NCBI GenBank assembly: GCA_026413225.1
Contig: CM048553.1
Location: 44,060,001-44,124,000 of the forward strand
Length of the DNA stretch: 64,000 bases
Direction: 5' to 3'
DNA from: Otis tarda
Taxonomy: Eukaryota; Chordata; Aves; Otidiformes; Otididae
Shown: positions 50,018 to 60,500 of the stretch, piece after piece
Layout: each line of letters begins with the position of its first letter
Numbering within the stretch: position 1 is the stretch's first letter
Position numbers and translations under genes: made by a program
Notes under the pieces: generated by a model
Seen by the model: only the letters and a program-made list of their open reading frames with translations
Database searches by the model: none
Told to the model about the DNA's origin: nothing

Positions 50018-52180
50018 AGAAGTAAGTAATAAACTGCCATCTGCAAATAGGGAACTGTGAAGTATGAGCAAGGAAATGGAAATAAATGACCAGCTTAGTC
50101 TTGTTTTATACATTTTGGTTGTCCAGGAAATCCGGATTAAGCTGCATTTGGGCCCCAACAGGGAAGCTTACAGTACTCAAAAAGGCAGGACATGAGCTTT
50201 TGTTAGGAAGCCTGTCTGGGACAAATCTGGGAACCAAACTGGGAGTTACTTCAACTTCCATGTAGATTTTGGTGACAAAGTTACTCTTCCACCCAGGATA
50301 TCCAGGTAAGATATATTCCTTCCACTCAAAAACTTTCTAATAGCACCCAGCACCCCCAAGGGCTATCTGAACATCCGAAGTGCAGCTGTAGCACAATCCT
50401 CACTGCATGATGTGTCTATGGAAATAAAAACAATGCTTACATGGAAATATCAGACTTCTGAAGTCCGCTTTTGGTAGTCTCCTCACTTGCTGGGTTACAG
50501 GGACCATATCACCTCATGTGAGAGAGGTGGCCTGTGATGCCAGGCTGCAGTCAGGGACGTGAGATTACCGGAAACCTGAGTACAACCCGCCCCAAGGCCT
50601 CCATCTCCTGCAAGCCCCGTTCGTACTCCCAGACCCCAGATGAGAGAGGCTGCTCAGAAGGTGCCCATGTGGGAGAAGAGCCACGGCACTCATGCGAGGG
50701 AGAGAGAGATGCAAGCGAGGAAGAGGCCAGCTTGCCAAGTCACGCCTGGATTGTGACAGGTTTGAATAGTAGCATTAAATCTGTGTTTAATGGCTTTTAA
50801 GCTTCTTTTCGTATTGGAAGTTAGTCACTGAAAAACTAACAGGAGAGTTCAGTATACACAGACAACCTTCTAAGCAAACCGCAACTCTTTGGCACCTGCA
50901 GCTTGACAGCTACAAGGAGAGAGAAGTGTATACAGCATACAGTATATACTGGCTGGGGTTGAGAAATGCTTTTGTTTAAGTGGATTACTGAAAACACAGC
51001 CAGCTTCTAGCACAGAGCTGGTGCACAGGAACTGATAAGAACACTCCAGTCTGTGCTCAAAGGGGAGTCCAACATTTTTCTTACCTCTGGAAGGTGGCAA
51101 CTGCATTTGAGTGAATCTTGACTGTATTTAAAAGGGGTGGGGGAGAGGAAAATGCTCTTGGAGAGGTTATTAGAATTTGCACCATAAACCGGGACCACAC
51201 TGTGAAAATACGCATTTAGGGAGTTTTTAGAACTAAATTTACATAAAATCACAATGAGATTTTTTATGTCTGTTGTAGGCCAATTAAATGCAATATGCAA
51301 ACATTTCCAAATTCATACAGAGTTGATCTGGGACATTCAGAGCATGGTCAGATATATTCCCCCCGAGGGCTTAGCCCTTTTTCTCAGATACCCAGATCTA
51401 TACTAGTGCTGTAACCAAGACAAAAGCAAATCACCAACATTTGAACAGACACTTTCAAACTCTCCCCATGTGCATCAGTTCACCTTTCAGTTAATGCCCA
51501 GCCATTTAACTCAGAGAGGAAGGAAGAACCTGTGAACTAAAAATCAGTCTCAAGACAACTGCTGGCTAATGCAATGGCTGGATTTATATGGGCAGAAAGC
51601 TCAGGCCTTATTCAGCATGAAAGACTAACGGCTCTTATAGTCTCTGTCTGGGCTGGCATCACCAATGAGGTCCTACTCACTGAATCCTACGTGCAGTGTC
51701 TCCCTTCTGGACAAGGCAAACTCTCTGGTAAAAGCTACAAATGCTTTGGAGGGGAATGGAGATGAACTTCATCTGTGTCACATACCAGCATTTGGGAGCA
51801 AGTAGGGTGCATCCAGCCCATTTGTGAGCAAAATGCAAAAAAAAAGAGGCTGGTGACAAGTTGTCGCAGTCGGCTTCAACATCTGCAAGCTGAGTGCCCA
51901 GCTAGTCAGGGTGAACGTTTCCTGTTATTACCCTGCCTTCAACCTCCCCTGCCCCCTGCTCCAGTTCATCTGGGGGTTACATCCGTCTTTCAGATACCAG
52001 CCCTGGCAGAGGGGGAAACAGGCTGCAGCAGCATCGATCGGGTCAGGGGTACGGCTGCAAGGAGGAGCTCTGGGAAGCCCTCATGCCCCAAATGACTGTC
52101 AACTCGTGGGGAGAAGGGCCCGTTCGAGCCGGCAGGTTCCCGTCGGCCTTGAGCCCCACCGCAACCCACGCCGCCGCTCC

Positions 52181-52205
52181 GGGGCAAGGCGGGGGTGGGG
52201 AGGGG
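52181..52205 (+). promoter_or_regulatory. G-quadruplex motif 1
   Basis: Four G-runs (GGGG, GGGGG, GGGG, GGGG) are separated by loops of 6, 1 and 1 bases, a canonical intramolecular quadruplex pattern on the plus strand. It lies about 500 bp before the start codon, in the CpG island. Confidence 0.8.
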
Positions 52206-52378
52206 ATGGAGGAAGAGGGGTGGCCGTGCCCGGTCCCCGCCTCGGGAGGGAGGCCGGCGCAGGGATCCGGACGGCACGTCGGGGCTGGCCCCGGCGCGCT
52301 TGTGGTGGGAGAGCCAGACCTGAGAGGGGCTGGCCTCTGGCAGATGATTGACACCAAACTGGGTGAGGTTTCATGTTT

Positions 52379-52412
52379 AAAAAAAAAAAAAAAAGAAAAA
52401 AAGAAAGAAAAA
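52379..52412 (+). repeat. A-rich tract inside CpG island
   Basis: A16, then GAAAAAAAG and GAAAGAAAAA-type sequence. This abrupt purine/A-rich patch sits between GC-rich blocks and may be a nucleosome-excluding tract in the promoter. Confidence 0.75.
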
Positions 52413-52423
52413 GGGCCAGCGGA

Positions 52424-52450
52424 GGGGAGGGGGTGGCTGCGGGAAGGGGG
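52424..52450 (+). promoter_or_regulatory. G-quadruplex motif 2
   Basis: GGGG, GGGGG, GGG and GGGGG are separated by loops of 1, 7 and 2 bases. It fits the canonical quadruplex pattern and lies about 230 bp before the start codon. Confidence 0.7.
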
Positions 52451-52527
52451 AGAAGGAACTACTCTAAGAGTAAGAAAGTCCTGCCCAGCTGTTTGCGAAG
52501 TTTTAAGATTTCCTGTTTCCCCTGCAG

Positions 52528-52681
52528 CGCCGAAGTGAAGTTTTCAGTGAGTCACCCGCAGCCCCGAGCAGCGGAGCCGCGCAGCCCGCTCCCCCCGCCA
52601 GCCCCGCCGCCGCCGCCTCCCCCGCGGCCCGGCCGCCCCCCGCCCGCGCCCCGCCGCCGTCCATGCCGATCCGGCTCCGCG
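52528..52681 (+). other. Probable 5' UTR (start uncertain)
   Basis: GC-rich sequence just before the start codon. A pyrimidine tract and CAG (TTTCCTGTTTCCCCTGCAG, ending 52,527) looks like a splice acceptor, so the exon may start at 52,528 and be preceded by a separate non-coding exon. Alternatively transcription starts within the island and this is all one first exon. Sequence alone does not decide. Confidence 0.4.
52548..52554 (+). promoter_or_regulatory. AP-1 (TRE) consensus site
   Basis: A perfect TGAGTCA heptamer lies 128 bp before the start codon, at the edge of the GC-richest block. Depending on the transcription start, which cannot be placed from sequence, it lies in the core promoter or in the 5' UTR. 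Confidence 0.5.
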
Positions 52682-52782
52682 ATGACTCCCCGCCCGCCGA
52701 GGAGCCTGCGGCGGCTGCTGCTTCTGCGCCTTTCCCTCTGCGTCCTGATGGGCAGCTCGGTCCCCGCTCTGCTTCGGGGTAA
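52663..52782 (+). other. Upstream out-of-frame AUG
   Basis: An ATG at 52,663 precedes the proposed start by 19 bases in a different frame and in a weak context (T at -3). In the genome its frame runs to TAA at 52,780-52,782, which is intronic. In spliced mRNA it would continue into exon 2. If the mRNA starts upstream, this could lower translation of the main frame. It also leaves open whether the main start at 52,682 is right. Confidence 0.5.
52682..52778 (+). CDS. First coding exon, signal peptide of an unidentified secreted/membrane protein
   Basis: I do not recognise this gene. The exon encodes 32 full codons plus one base. It has a basic start (PRPPRSLRR, residues 3-11), a hydrophobic core (LLLLRLSLCVLMG, 12-24) and a small-residue cleavage region SSVPA (25-29) that fits the -3/-1 rule, with cleavage likely after Ala29. 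This is a textbook signal peptide. The donor CGG|GTAAGT at 52,779 is a perfect consensus and leaves a phase-1 junction. A phase-1 intron straight after a signal peptide is common in receptors and secreted proteins built from Ig, FN3, EGF or similar modules, so such a product is plausible. The start was chosen because it is the ATG directly before the signal peptide and has G at -3. There is no in-frame stop between it and 52,373, so an earlier start is not excluded. The following exons lie beyond the window or were not recognised. Confidence 0.72.
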
Positions 52783-53654
52783 GTGTGCGGCGGCCCGGCC
52801 CTCCCGCTTGACAGTTGCTGGGGCCGGGGGACAGGAGGTAGAGGCGGGGATGGGGGGGGACACACGGTTGCTAAGAAAGTTTGGAGGCTGGAAACATTTC
52901 GGGAGGGGTGAGCGCGTTTGTTTATTGCCCTGCTGGAAAGTAAGCGGGGAAGAAAGGACTGGGAATCTGGGGGTTTCGCGGGGGAAACTGAGGTCCCTCC
53001 GTGGAGGGAAGAGGAGGAGGGGGGAGAAAAGAGCGGATTTGGCAGGAAATGCAGCAGGGTCTGGTCCGGCTGGAGGAGCCCGGAGAGGGCAGCTCGGGGG
53101 CTGGATGCTGTCCCCAGGGGGAGCGGCTGCCCGACCCTGCAGCTGCGGCGGCTCCCGCACCTGGTGCTGGGAGGGGTACGGGGGCCCAGGGGGCGCCGGG
53201 CCCGGGAGGAACCGGCCGGTCGCGGCCCCCCGCCCGCTTCGGTGCCTGCTGGCGGGTGGAGGATCCATCCCCCGGCGATGCCCCCCGCCCCGGGGCGGGG
53301 AGCGGAGCGAGCGAGGAGGTGCCCCGGGGGCCGCAGGGCCTGTGGCGGGGCGCGCCGGCCCTGGGAGCCGCGGGCCCGAGCCTGGCCGCGGAGCGCGCTG
53401 CTGTGTGCGCCAGCAGTTACTTGCCAAAAAGTTGGTTTACTCTGCCTTGAAGCGGAGTTAAGCCGTGATGGCGAGCAGTTGGATCGGGAGCAGCGGTCAT
53501 TCCTGTAGCACTTACAGCTCACGTTGGTTGATTCACTTTTAAAGACGCTTTACATCCCTTATTCTACCAAGGTGTCCTTAGTTAGCTTTGTGAAGCTGTG
53601 GCTTGCATTATTCTTCATAGGATAGTTTGGAATGTACCGAGAGCTTAAAGTGCT

Positions 53655-53700
53655 GCTGCAAAAACAAGGTCCCTGCCCTGAGGAGCTTGCAGTCTTGGTT
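53655..53700 (+). repeat. Ancient amniote repeat fragment
   Basis: AAAACAAGGTCCCTGCCCTG followed by AGGAGCTTGCAGTCT matches the well-known 'ACA(G)GTCCCTGCCC(T/C)(G/A)AAGAGCTTACA(G/A)TCT' stretch found in old amniote interspersed repeats. It is well preserved compared with the other fragments here. Confidence 0.6.
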
Positions 53701-54840
53701 CTACCAGTACTGACCCATGTAAGGTGAACTAACATCTGTAACTGCAAAGTTAGGCCCTAAATCATGTTGCGGTGCAACTGGTGAACCTAAAAAAGAGAAC
53801 ATCAGATTGCAGCACAACTATGTCTAAAACAGTTTTGAAGTATTAAGTAGATTTTTGAGAGGCACTGTGATATCACGTCTAGTTTCAGGTAAGATGTGCA
53901 GACACCTGAGCTTCTACAAGTTCTGCTCTGTGCTCTGATTCTCCCTTGTCGTCCATTCATAGTCAATAATAACCTCAAAATTGTTGCTAAAACACAATAA
54001 CATAAACTAGATTGCTCCTGTATAGCTACTGCCAATAGCTATGTACAGTGAATAACTTCATGCTTCATTAATAATTCTGTCAAAGTCAACAGGTTTTACA
54101 TACCTGCAAAGTTACTCATGGAAGCTTAGGGCAGATGAAAACAGTTTAAGAAGAAGACGCTGTGGTGTCCCAGGGTTCAAAATGATATTATTTTAAATGT
54201 GAGGTGTGCAGCTTTTTGTTGGTTTTTATATATATTTATATTATTTCTAATTAAGATTAATCATACTCAATTAGTGATGGCTTTTATTTTGACCCCAGCC
54301 CCAAATTTTTTGCAGGTTCCTATCACAAAAAGCTTTAAATGAAAAAGCTCCACTTTTGTTAATCTTATGTTATTTACTATTATGCTCTTTCTTCACTCAA
54401 CCAGTATAGACAGTCTCGAACTACACATAGATTTTTAAAAACGGGCATAGCTTAAGAATTTGTTCTTCTTTCTTGTCATAGGTCCAGTGAGAAAAAAAAT
54501 AGAGAGAGATTGGTTACAATTCAGGGTTTTTCATATTGATCTTCATCTGCACCCTACAGTAACTAAAACTGAGTAGACCTGTTGTCAAATTATCTATCCT
54601 ATAGCTCCAAAAGTTCTTTTAATAATTGCTGTAGGATTCTATTGTGTCTATAACAGGAAGAGTTATTAAGTGACCCACATTTAGTCAAACAGCATTGCTT
54701 CAAAATGAAATACTCGTTTCTGGAATGAGTTGTTACATTTTTGTATAATGGTGGCTGATAAAAGTTGTCATTGTGACTAGGTTAATTCTGAACTTAGAAG
54801 CAAAGATGGTGACAGACTCTTATCAAAAGGAAAATTCTTC

Positions 54841-54910
54841 ATGGTTTGGTTTTTGGTTTTTTTCGTGGGTTTCATTTTTGGTTGTTTTTTGTTTGTTGTT
54901 TTTTTTTCCC
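54841..54910. repeat. T/G-rich low-complexity sequence
   Basis: About 70 bases made almost only of T and G, with TTTTTGG-type motifs, ending in T9 CCC. No coding meaning. Confidence 0.7.
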
Positions 54911-56933
54911 AGACTTTTAGAAAGGAGATGCTCTTTTGGAGGCAGAAAAAAATGAGTGTGGTATCACCATAGCACCAGTTGTTGGAATTTCCCATGCTTA
55001 TGTTTCCTCTGCAGGATATTTTTAAGATTATATTTTTGCATTTGTGGCATAGAAACTTTTTTTTCCTCAGTCATGCATGTCTGTGCTATATGCACTTTGC
55101 TAGCATTCACTTTGTATCATTGTCACTGCTCTGGCTTCAGAAGAGCTGTGCCTCACTTAAGGTGTAGCAAGAATGAGCAAAATCAACCGGTTGGGCCCAA
55201 CTTGTTACTTTCTTGGATTTTGCTTAACTAGGTGCATTGGTGTCAGCTAGGTATGAAATATTATCACTAGTGCAATGTCAGATTTTGATCAGAAAGTGAT
55301 CTGTGCAGTTTGCACACTGGCTGGCATGGCTACAGTTGAGTGTTGGTGGCAAGGTGAAGGTCAGGGCTTCCAGCCACCTTTGTGGCCCCATGGTCCTGGG
55401 CTCGGTAGGAGGAAGATGAGGCCTTAGAGTCCTGGTCTGTCCATGGTCCCCACAGCCCCTCTGGCACCTGGTAAGCAGAGGAATAAAGGGATGTCCTGAG
55501 GTGGGTGAGAGACCAGTGGTGCAGTGTCTCCTTTGCCATTCCCTTTGATTCCGGGGAAATTACCAGGTAGGCACATCCCAGGAGCATCAGCTCATCTGTA
55601 TTGCCACAGCATTGCAAACTCAGTAAAATTGACTTCTTTGGTTTCTTTTATTTCCCTATAGGATAATGAGAACCGATTTTTAAACTCTTATGATCAAGAA
55701 TAAAATAAAAGTTCACAACAAAATACTTGTCCTTTTTTTATGAACCATAATTCTAGAAGGTTAAAATAAACCAAAATAAATCAGAAAGAATATGCCTTGT
55801 TTTCGACAGACTAGTTAGAAGTCCTTTTGAAGTTTAACTTCACTGGCAGGTAGAAGTAAGAGGTAAGAGTTGTATTAAGAAACAGAGGAGAAATGTCTTG
55901 CTACCCTTTTACAGCAAGGAGGGGGCATGCACACTGGGGCAGGGCGGTGTAGTTGACGCAAATGCCGCTGCTCTGTATGCCACTGTAAGCAATGTGTTGA
56001 TACTAAATATTTGCAAGTTTGGGTTTTCAGTGACCCAGCTAAGTCTTCAGCTGTTATTTTCCACAGTATGTCTGTATTCTGGGATAAAGACAGAGCAGCA
56101 GCACTGTCATTGGTGGAGTACAACCATTTACACCCTACCACCTGGAAGAACACAGATTTGGTTAGCATACAGATCTCTAGGGTAAGAGAGAGAGCAAACC
56201 ACTGCAAACACCATCCAGTGATGAAAAACTCATCCGAATTAGTAGGTAGAACTAACAGATCTTGCCAGGAGCTGCTTAATTCTGTTTCTGTTGGTGACAG
56301 CATGCCATCGTTCATTTGTGTCCATTAACCCTAGGGATTTAAGCAGAATTTAAGTTGGAGCGTGTGTTAAGGGTTTTGCCGTGCAATCCGTAAGGATTTC
56401 TGAGTCAGGCAGTAATGTCCGTTTGTTTGCATTGCTCTGAAGTTTAGCAACCGTTTCAGATTTTAAGAAATGGTAACACTAGCGGTGGCAGGAGAAATGC
56501 TGGTCGCCGATTTGTCCGTGTTTGTGCATATTTTTTTAATATGCCATTTCCTTGCGCTTTCCCTTGCTCTGAATGCCATTGTGGTTGTTACAGCTGGAAC
56601 TACCTGTCCTTTTTTTTTTGTATGGGTTTTAAAGCCTTTTCATCGCTGGGATGATCATCTGGGGAAGGAATACTTTTCGTTTGCTCAAACAACTGGCATT
56701 TAGCAAGAACTTCCTGCTGGCGTTCGTCCCTGAGTTAATCTGGTTAGAATTAGAGCTGGTTGAGAGGTTTTGACACTGTTTTTCATGGGAAAATGCCGAT
56801 TTGTCAAAACTGGAACAATTTGTGGAAATGTACCAGTTTCCATTAAACTTTCATCAGGAAACCTTCCCCCCACCCCCCATCCCCCATCCCCACACACTTC
56901 CCTTCCACTAGTCCAGGAGGGAATTTCTGATAT

Positions 56934-56957
56934 AGAAAGAGAGAGAGAGAAAGAGGA
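56934..56957 (+). repeat. (GA)n microsatellite
   Basis: AGAAAGAGAGAGAGAGAAAGAGG, a short interrupted dinucleotide repeat. Confidence 0.75.
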
Positions 56958-58213
56958 ATCATTGTTAATCAATAGTTAGAAAAACCACTGGTTGAGGATG
57001 AAAAAAAGACAGGATCAAGTGCCTGGTCTGGCTCATAGAGTGCACATTTGGATCTGGAGCTCCCCCTGTCCGCTATCCCCAGGATATTGGAGGGCTGTCA
57101 CTCTCTCCTTGTGCACGCATGCACAAACACCCCCACACCCACCACTTCAAATTATTTGGGTTTCCCTCCGGTTGTAAATATGAAAATGTATGAAATGTCA
57201 CAGCACTTTGTGGGGCAGGAAAAACATTTTCCTGGCAGTGTTTTTTAGGCTGACCTGTAGCCATGTGTTCATTTTCTCCTTGTTGGGTGGGAATTGCAGT
57301 GCTCTGAATGCCTGCTGTCTTCTAGTCTTTGTCTCGTATCGTAATAACAAGCTGCGTTCAGAAATTTCTGTCAGGCAAAGGAACCATAGTTTTTATTACT
57401 AACAGTCCTGATATCCTGATTCCAGGACTCCTCCAGTTCTCTACTCACCCAGAGTAGTATTTTGGCAAAAAATCGACTGAAATTAATAGATTTCAGGAAC
57501 AGATAGAGGAGTCTGCTTCCTCACACTTAGAGCATCCTTCGGTTTACAACCCAGCAGGTACATCACTACAATGACATCCTTTGCCTTTGAAATGCTAATC
57601 TAGAACCAGAGGTACTAGAAAGCTGTCTTCTGTTTCCTACATACCTTCTGTTTGTAGTCGAGGACTTTGTCTACACTTGCAGAAGAGCTGTTGCCCTGCT
57701 CCATAAATAAACATCTGAGGTTTTAAGGTAAAAAAGAAAGACATATCAAGCAGCCAAAGCTGTAAGCTCAGCCAGTGATTTGAGAATGACACGGCATTCT
57801 TTCTGGCTTGTTTGTAGTCACCAGAAACACAACTTTTGAAAGATAGCCGCTGCCCTCTGTGCAGTTGATCAGTTCCTCCAAAATATTGCATTGGTATGCC
57901 TGCAGGCTTCATTCAGCATTTAAATTCAGTTAAAAAAAAAACTTTTAAAAACTAATCTGTGCAGAAGACATTAGAAAATCCATCTTGCATTCTCAAGGTC
58001 GTGGTGGCTCTGTCAGGGCTTAGAGACTTCCTTCTATTAGAAAAGCAAGTTAATTTGACCTGTACATACTCAGAGGGCAGTGGGAAGTTTTCACAGTCTT
58101 ACTCCTCAGAGCAATGTTTTCCAAGTAAAGACCCAAGTGTAGTTCTTACGTGCCTGGGGCACTTTAATGGGCCTCTTTAAAAAACTAGCATTGTGCAACT
58201 GGAGCACATGCAG

Positions 58214-58299
58214 GGCCAGACTGTCAGCTGGCATAAATCAGCTTTGCTCTGTTGAAGGCAAGGAACCTGCCCTGATTCATACCAGCTGAGAATCTGGCC
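58214..58299. repeat. Palindromic MITE-like ancient repeat
   Basis: 86 bp with imperfect terminal inverted repeats of about 30 bp. The left arm reads GGCCAGACTGTCAGCTGGCA, then TAAATCAG. The reverse complement of the right arm reads GGCCAGATTCTCAGCTGGTA, then TGAATCAG. The arms therefore differ at only about five positions over 28. The arm sequence (GGCCAGAT.CTCAGCTGGT.TAAAT) is one I recall from bird, crocodile and turtle genomes. It would fold into a hairpin and encodes nothing. It is probably a non-autonomous DNA transposon remnant. Confidence 0.7.
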
Positions 58300-60437
58300 A
58301 CAGAATAAATAATAGACAACTGTATGTTATGAGGCTGTAATTCCCTTGAGGGGGCTTTTGTGATATCAGTCTTACAGAAGTCAGTGTGATCCAGTTCTCT
58401 TTGTTGGAGGAAAAGAGTAATTTGACTGCAGTATTTTGAAGTCCTCAGAACTTCAGGCAGTCAAGGGAAGGAAGATGTTTCCAAATTTCTTGTAATGTAT
58501 CATTAAGGAATTTTGCCCAGGAAGGATCACAGGAGGAGAGTTTGGGAGGATGGAGATTAATTGATTGGGGATAGGGAGACCCCCAAAAAAGAGAAATGTG
58601 TAAGAGGGATGATTTCTCATCGAGACTGAGCCTTTCCTTCAAAAGCACTCGTACTCAAGCTGTAGGAAAACTGAAGCTGAAATCACTGATCAGCTGCTAG
58701 TGCTGGTGTAATTAATAGGGAAGCGAAGTGGAGAATGGGAGGTAAGGAGTAAGGGGCAAACTCCTCCTCAGAATGTGGATATTAATTTTGTTGAAGGTTT
58801 CACCTAAAAGGGTCATAAGTGACCTGGTACTCGTTTTATTGACTTAGAAAGAGAAGGAGGTTCTGCTGGATTTTTCCAAGAATTAATCTGTGATTCTTCT
58901 GGGTCTAGATATTTTAGATGTGAGATGCAGGTGAGCCACCTCCCTCCAGTATTAATCCTGCTGTGGATTCTGCAGCCCAGAATGGGAATAAGCACATCAC
59001 ATGTGTACGGCACCTGTTGGCATGCTTAGGTGGTGCCTGGGGCTTTTGGATGATAACGTGGTAATTTTGTAGATTTCATCTCACTAACTAATATAAGTAC
59101 ATTTTTAATGTTGCTGTACAAAAGGGGTGAACTTTGAAACAGACCACAGATGATTACTAATGGATTATCACTTCTGGTTATTTTCAGGGAAGGCAGCAGA
59201 AGCAGCTGTCCAGAATTTTTTTGTGTCTCGAGATGCTGATCTGGTCTGATCCTTGAGGTCTAATTAGTAGCTCAGAATCTATTGACAAATCACTCTATAA
59301 AGTTGTAGAATGGCAGTGGTTTTGATAACGTGGCTGTAATACTTAGGCAAGAGTTCAAGAAAGGTCTTAGTGTTCAAAGGGAGCTGAAATTTCTTACCAT
59401 TTTGGCTGCTCCCCTGTTTTTGGTGTTGCCTGGCTGTCCTGACTAACTTCCGTATGCTTTGTTTGGGAGCTCGGTGGCTGGAGCAAATCTGACATCATAG
59501 TTACTTCAGGACTTACTGTACTTTGTGCACTTAGAGTGCCTCAGGAGAGTAGTGTGTGTGAATAACTGCTGTCCATTTAAGTGCATGCTTAGGGAAATAC
59601 AGTAGAAGTAACTAGACTTCTTCCCTCTACAGTTTTTTTCTCCAACTATCTAGTCTCTTAAAATTTTCCTTCCTTAGATAGTCAGTATCCACCATGCAAT
59701 TTCAGGACAGTGCTAAAGGGAGGACTGTAGCTACATGTTAGTTTATTTTACTTCAACTCACTGTAAAGCTGCTAATTAACATAGAGTAGAACTTCTTTGT
59801 TATGCTGAGCAAGACATTACATAGGCTGCTTTTTTCTTTTACACCAAATTGGGCTGCATTGCAAAAATATACTTAATTAAGGATGTGTCTCTTTCATTAT
59901 GTTATCAGTAGTGATAAGATTAAATGACAATAAAATCACATGCATGAGTTCAGCACCTAACCAGCGCTGAGTTGCTTCTGAAGTTCACATGATAGCTGGT
60001 CACTTCCTGCTCTCGGGGTGCTTCCCCTCTCAGCTATCTGAAGCTTTCCTGTAGATGATTGGGTCGTGACTCCAGGGTGTCCCATTCTTCTTGAGAAACT
60101 CACAGACAGAGTGCAGGAATGAAGAAGTAAATCTTTGTGTGTTTCACTAATAGGAAGAATTTAACAGCACAAATTTATCGATCTGTGATGAGGAACCCAT
60201 GAAGATTTCAAGAGAAGAGTTGTTGTATGCAGCTGATAGTTGATCCTTTATTTCCTTTGGCTGGTTCTGCCTGCAAGCGTGCAGCAATTACCCTTCTCAT
60301 TTGTCTTCTGCATTCAAGGAGATACATGATTCTGCAGTGACTGTGCAGTGGCACCTGGCCAGCTGCCCTGCTGTGTACCTTCTACCTCCCCACAGTTCCC
60401 ATTACCGATTTTCACGGTTGCATTGCCTCCTTTTCCT

Positions 60438-60500
60438 GCAGTGGTTAGAGCATTTGCCCAGAAAGTGGGTGGCCCATGGTCATGCCACTCCTCAGCCTGA
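60438..60500 (+). repeat. Possible tRNA-derived SINE fragment
   Basis: TGCAGTGGTTAGAGCATTTG resembles an RNA polymerase III box A (GCTCAGTGGTTAGAGCA) as found at the head of old tRNA-derived SINEs. It is followed by GGTCATGCCACTCCTCAG, which is SINE-like in position. The box B is not convincing and the copy is decayed, so it is not a tRNA gene. Confidence 0.5.

Larger units (their letters stand above)
43376..52099. other. 8.7-kb gene-free stretch upstream of CpG island
   Basis: No exon I can support. Features listed separately are a T24 tract with a reverse polyadenylation signal at 44,003 and a diverged tandem duplication at 49,907-50,017. The rest is AT-rich and unassigned. If the exon at 52.7 kb is a first exon, this is its upstream flank and may hold enhancers, which cannot be recognised from one sequence. 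Confidence 0.55.
52100..53470. promoter_or_regulatory. CpG island / promoter region
   Basis: GC content and CpG frequency rise sharply here against AT-rich, CpG-poor surroundings. The interval is full of CG dinucleotides, GC boxes (CCCGCCC, GGGCGG-like) and G-runs. This is the signature of an unmethylated vertebrate promoter. It overlaps a first coding exon on the plus strand. Long open frames in all directions inside it (up to 362 codons) are a by-product of the low stop-codon frequency in GC-rich DNA. No clear TATA box is seen, as usual for this promoter class. Divergent minus-strand transcription is possible but not shown. Confidence 0.9.

Noticed and set aside
52373-53461. 362-codon open frame across the CpG island (and 339- and 291-codon frames on the other strand)
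   Set aside because: GC-rich DNA has few stop codons by chance. The plus frame begins in an A-rich run and passes through a perfect splice donor. Only the 52,682-52,778 part has coding character.
55875-56315. 146-codon minus-strand frame
   Set aside because: No recognisable domain, no splice or promoter context, and composition like translated non-coding DNA.
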